From Anaerolineales bacterium (lineage in GTDB: Bacteria; Chloroflexota; Anaerolineae; Anaerolineales; UBA6663): a stretch of 7,984 nucleotides of DNA. Below, piece by piece: positions 5,567 to 7,984 of the stretch (the first letter of the stretch is position 1; every line of letters begins with the position of its first letter). A model generated the notes under the pieces. It ran no database searches and had not been told where the DNA came from. It saw nothing but the letters and a program-made list of their open reading frames with translations. The stretch lies in NCBI GenBank assembly GCA_017999235.1, contig JAGOBN010000160.1, positions 1-7,984 on the forward strand. Reading direction: 5' to 3'. A program made the translations under genes and the position numbers.

Positions 5567-6862
5567 ATGCGAACACAGTTGCGAATTTGGGCGAGCCTGG
5601 GGTTGTTGATCGGGGTGTGCGGTGTGGCGCTGAGCGGCGCGCGCGCGGCCGGCGATCGGGCGCTGCGCCTGGAACTGGATGGCCCGCTGACGCCGCCCAT
5701 GCTCACCTACCTCGAGCGCGGCCTGGCCCAGGCGCAAGCCGAAGACGCGCCGCTGCTCATCTTGCAGCTCAACACTCCCGGCGGTCAACTGGATTTAATG
5801 GAACAGATGGTGGCCGCGCTCCGCAACAGCGCGACGCCGGTGGTGGTGTATGTGGCGCCGCGTGGCGCGCTGGCCGGCAGCGCCGGCACGCTCATCACGC
5901 TGGCCGGCCACGTGGCCGCCATGGCGCCGGAGACCGCCATCGGCGCGGCCAGCCCGGTCGGCGGCCAGGGTGAGAATCTCGAAACCACGCTGGAAGCCAA
6001 GCAAAAAGAAGTCACCATGGCGCTGGCCCGGTCGCTGGCGGATCGGCGCGGGCCGGCGGCGGTGGCGCTGGCGCAGGCCACTATCGAGAGCGCCCAGGCC
6101 GTCACCGCCGTCGAAGCGCTCCAGGTGCGTTTGATCGACGTGATTGCCGCCGATGTGCCGGATCTGTTGCGGCAGCTGGATGAGTTCCCCATCGAGGTCA
6201 AAGGCCAGCCGCGCGTTTTGCTGACCAGCGGCCTGAGCGTGGCGGACCTGCCGATGACCTGGGTGGAGCTGGTGCTGACCATGCTCACCAACCCCAACTT
6301 GGCTTTCTTTCTGCTGTCGTTGGGGGGGCTGCTGGTGTGGGTGGAACTACAGGCGCCGGGAGGCTGGGTGGCCGGCTTCCTGGGCGCGGTCAGTCTGGCG
6401 CTGGCGTTTTACGGCCTGGGCGTTTTATCCGTCAACTGGTTCGGCCTGATCTTTATCATCATCGCGTTTGTGCTGTTTGGCATGGATGTGTACGCGCCCA
6501 CGCACGGCGGGTTGACGCTGGCCGGGGCCGGCGCGCTGATCGTCGGCGGGCTGGTGCTGTTTAACTCGCCCGGCTCGCTGCCGTTCTTTCGCGTGAATGT
6601 GCCGCTGGTCATCGGCACCGCGGTCGTGCTGGCCGGGCTGATGGTCGGCGTCTTGGCCTATGCGCTGCGCAGCATCCGCGGGCCGGCGCTGCTCGGAACG
6701 CAGGCGTTGGTGGGACAGGCCGGCGAGATGCGGACCGCCGGCGCCGCGCAAGTGGCCGGCGAACTCTGGACGGTGGAGGCCGAGGGCGGGCCGCTCCAGG
6801 CCGGCGACGCCGTGGAAGTGGTGGCCGTGCGCGGCCTGCGTTTGCGCGTCCGGAAGAAGTAA
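5567..6862 (+). CDS. NfeD-family membrane-bound serine protease (ClpP class)
   Basis: This 431-residue protein has the full NfeD1b layout. A signal peptide covers about residues 1-27 (hydrophobic 10-22, ending ARA). A ClpP/crotonase-fold protease domain follows to about 210, with LQLNTPGG (66-73) as oxyanion region and the nucleophile Ser105 in GALAGSAG. Four to five membrane helices span about 244-365, and a small C-terminal OB-fold domain (about 375-431, with GELWTVEAEGG and ending GLRLRVRKK) is cytoplasmic. In the archaeal homologue PH1510 a Ser-Lys dyad cleaves the hydrophobic C-terminus of stomatin. By eye the dyad lysine position falls on Arg155 here, although Lys145 and Lys147 are near. 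The usual stomatin/flotillin neighbour is absent and an FHA gene follows 51 bases later. GAGG lies 5 bases before the ATG. A membrane quality-control role is likely. Confidence 0.93.
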   Translation: MRTQLRIWASLGLLIGVCGVALSGARAAGDRALRLELDGPLTPPMLTYLERGLAQAQAEDAPLLILQLNTPGGQLDLMEQMVAALRNSATPVVVYVAPRGALAGSAGTLITLAGHVAAMAPETAIGAASPVGGQGENLETTLEAKQKEVTMALARSLADRRGPAAVALAQATIESAQAVTAVEALQVRLIDVIAADVPDLLRQLDEFPIEVKGQPRVLLTSGLSVADLPMTWVELVLTMLTNPNLAFFLLSLGGLLVWVELQAPGGWVAGFLGAVSLALAFYGLGVLSVNWFGLIFIIIAFVLFGMDVYAPTHGGLTLAGAGALIVGGLVLFNSPGSLPFFRVNVPLVIGTAVVLAGLMVGVLAYALRSIRGPALLGTQALVGQAGEMRTAGAAQVAGELWTVEAEGGPLQAGDAVEVVAVRGLRLRVRKK

Positions 6863-6899
6863 CGCTAACTTTTGGGGCAAGGTCGGCTTGCTCCAGCAC

Positions 6900-6904
6900 A
6901 GGAG
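6900..6904 (+). promoter_or_regulatory. Shine-Dalgarno site deciding the FHA gene start
   Basis: AGGAG lies 9 bases before the ATG at 6914. It favours this start over an in-frame TTG at 6872, which lacks such a site and would add 14 residues with no family support. Confidence 0.7.
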
Positions 6905-6913
6905 AAACCTGGC

Positions 6914-7525
6914 ATGTCCGTCTCCCCTCAATATGGCTTGATGATGCGGAAAGGCCCGCTGCTCGGCAAGAAGTACGAGTTATCCAAGGCGCTGTTAACC
7001 ATCGGCCGGGAAGTTAAGAATGACATCGTCATCAACGACTCGGAAGTCTCGCGCCAGCACGTGCGCTTGACCGAGCAGGCCGGCGGCTATTGGGTGGAGG
7101 ATCTGGCCAGCACCAACGGCGCTTTTATCAACGGCCAGCGTTTGAGCGGGCCGGTGGCGCTGCGGCCGGGCGATATTGTGGGGCTGGGCAGCACGGTGGA
7201 ATTGGAGTACGGCCGCTGGGAGGCGGGGCAGGCTACGTTTGTCGCCAGCCCGGCTGCGGCGCCGGAGCCGCTGCCGCCCTTGCCGGTTAATCCGCCGCTG
7301 GATCCGCCGGCTTTCTCCCTGCCCCCCGTGACGCCGCCGGCGCCGGCGCCGGTGTGGGCGTCCGCTTTGCCGCCCGTCTCCGCGCCGGCCCCCGGCGGCT
7401 TTCAGATAAAGCCGTGGATGTGGGCGGTGGGGATCGGCTGTGCCGTACTTGCGGCGTGTGTGTGCGTGGTCGCGGTGGCGGCGGTCCTGTTCATGATGCC
7501 GGCCGGCGGGAGCTTTGGACCGTGA
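6914..7525 (+). CDS. FHA-domain protein with proline-rich linker and C-terminal membrane anchor
   Basis: This 203-residue protein has an N-terminal forkhead-associated domain, a phosphothreonine-binding module. The binding residues are present: Gly31-Arg32 in LLTIGRE, Ser46-Arg47 and His49 in SRQH, and the STNGAFING loop with Asn68 and Gly69. All point to a working phosphopeptide pocket. Residues about 110-160 are a Pro/Ala-rich linker, and about 169-194 form one hydrophobic helix (with several Cys and Ala) followed by a short Gly/Pro tail. This predicts a tail-anchored protein with the FHA domain in the cytoplasm. It follows the NfeD-type protease gene by 51 bases in the same direction and ends before a strong terminator, so the two are probably one transcript. 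No Ser/Thr kinase is in the window. Its partner is unknown; a phosphorylated membrane or signalling protein is expected from the family. Confidence 0.93.
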   Translation: MSVSPQYGLMMRKGPLLGKKYELSKALLTIGREVKNDIVINDSEVSRQHVRLTEQAGGYWVEDLASTNGAFINGQRLSGPVALRPGDIVGLGSTVELEYGRWEAGQATFVASPAAAPEPLPPLPVNPPLDPPAFSLPPVTPPAPAPVWASALPPVSAPAPGGFQIKPWMWAVGIGCAVLAACVCVVAVAAVLFMMPAGGSFGP

Positions 7526-7550
7526 GCCGGAGATGACCACCAGTTATGCG

Positions 7551-7587
7551 CGGGCCAGCTCCAGCCAGGAGCCGGCCCGTTTTATTT
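7551..7587 (+). terminator. Intrinsic terminator of the NfeD-FHA transcript
   Basis: CGGGCCAGCTCC (7551-7562) and GGAGCCGGCCCG (7568-7579) form a 12-bp stem with one A-C mismatch and a five-base AGCCA loop, followed by TTTTATTT. The T-run is on the plus side only, so it ends rightward transcription 25 bases after the FHA stop. It separates this gene from the convergent dehydrogenase gene. Confidence 0.88.
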
Positions 7588-7591
7588 CCGC

Positions 7592-7984
7592 CTAAGCTTT
7601 GGCGACGTGCTCGGCGAAGTAGCGCCCCCAGTGCGGGCGCCGGCCGTCCACGTCCGTAAAGCCGTACTCGTCTGAAAGTCCCCAGGAGCTGTATACCCCG
7701 CCGGCCTTGGCGGCGACGTGCGGATCGGCGGCCAGGGCCGCCACCGCCCGGCCCACAAAGTACGGCGTCTCCGAGGCGATGAAGTGCGGGTCGCGCTGGG
7801 CGCCGGCGGGCCAGTTGGCCTCCGTCACCCCAAACAGGTCCAGCATCGCCTCCGACCGCAGAAACCCCGGCGTCACCGCCAGCGCGGTCACGCCGTGCGG
7901 GCGCAGCTCCTCCGCCATCCCCAGCGCCAGCCGGATCACCGAGGCTTTGGCCAGGTCGTAAAACAAGTTGCCGCGATAGGCCGG
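7592..7984 (-). CDS. Short-chain dehydrogenase/reductase, DHRS1-like, C-terminal part only
   Basis: The frame is open from the right window edge to a TAG at 7592, giving 130 residues. The N-terminal Rossmann half with the glycine-rich NAD(P)-binding motif lies outside. The visible part begins PAYRGNLFYDLAKAS, where Tyr and Lys of the YxxxK catalytic motif are present. It continues through GMAEELRPHGV and the LAVTPGFLRSEAML cofactor-side segment of classical SDRs. The stretch resembles the DHRS1-like group, which is widespread in bacteria but of uncertain substrate. The protein is cytoplasmic. A TTG near 7966 is in frame, but the coding pattern continues past it to the edge, so it is not the real start. 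The gene converges on the FHA gene and is unlinked to it by transcription. Confidence 0.9.
   Translation of the reverse strand, partial: PAYRGNLFYDLAKASVIRLALGMAEELRPHGVTALAVTPGFLRSEAMLDLFGVTEANWPAGAQRDPHFIASETPYFVGRAVAALAADPHVAAKAGGVYSSWGLSDEYGFTDVDGRRPHWGRYFAEHVAKA

Noticed and set aside
5498..5788. Upstream extension of the phospholipase-like gene over the divergent NfeD gene.
   Set aside because: The family N-terminus (MPTPF) starts at 5497, and the extension overlaps the signal-peptide region of a well-supported gene on the other strand.
7551..7579. The convergent hairpin as a terminator for the minus-strand dehydrogenase gene.
   Set aside because: After the stem, the minus strand reads GCATAACTGG with no T-run, so only the plus direction has the features of an intrinsic terminator.

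Overview
This window is GC-rich chromosomal DNA packed with bacterial genes. The overall look suggests a Chloroflexota (Anaerolineae-like) bacterium. The reasons are the start of a secreted peptidase whose prodomain resembles those of Chloroflexota S8 peptidases, a NERD-like tail-anchored protein of a type I associate with that phylum, and a DHRS1-like short-chain dehydrogenase. This assignment is inference, because no rRNA or other phylogenetic marker is present. I see no tRNA, CRISPR array, insertion sequence or phage gene.

Layout. Bases 1-446 (minus) encode the N-terminal 148 residues of a secreted protein that runs off the left edge. Bases 447-710 form the only sizeable intergenic space. 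They hold, all reading leftward, a candidate promoter, a 13-base palindrome and a strong intrinsic terminator. Bases 711-5497 hold six tightly spaced minus-strand genes. In transcription order these are a zinc-dependent phospholipase C-like protein, a degenerate NERD-like tail-anchored protein, a dTDP-4-dehydrorhamnose reductase (rmlD/rfbD), a family 2 glycosyltransferase, a dolichyl-phosphate-glucose-synthase-like glycosyltransferase, and ribonuclease HII (rnhB). Gaps are 14-48 bases. TATAAT-like boxes upstream of rmlD and of the NERD-like gene suggest internal promoters.

A 69-base divergent spacer with overlapping -10-like boxes separates this cluster from two plus-strand genes: an NfeD/ClpP-class membrane serine protease (5567-6862) and an FHA-domain protein with a proline-rich linker and a C-terminal membrane anchor (6914-7525). 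These end at a clear intrinsic terminator (7551-7587). The window closes with the C-terminal 130 residues of a short-chain dehydrogenase on the minus strand (7592-7984), convergent with the FHA gene.

How the genes may work together. rmlD and the two glycosyltransferases point to rhamnose-containing envelope glycan or lipid-linked sugar synthesis, with rnhB as a housekeeping passenger. The NfeD protease and FHA protein look like a membrane quality-control or phospho-signalling pair. The content is mostly ordinary for such a genome. The items most worth a second look are the loss of catalytic residues in the NERD-like protein, an apparent Lys-to-Arg change in the NfeD protease, the NfeD-FHA pairing without a visible stomatin gene, and the compact promoter, palindrome and terminator arrangements.
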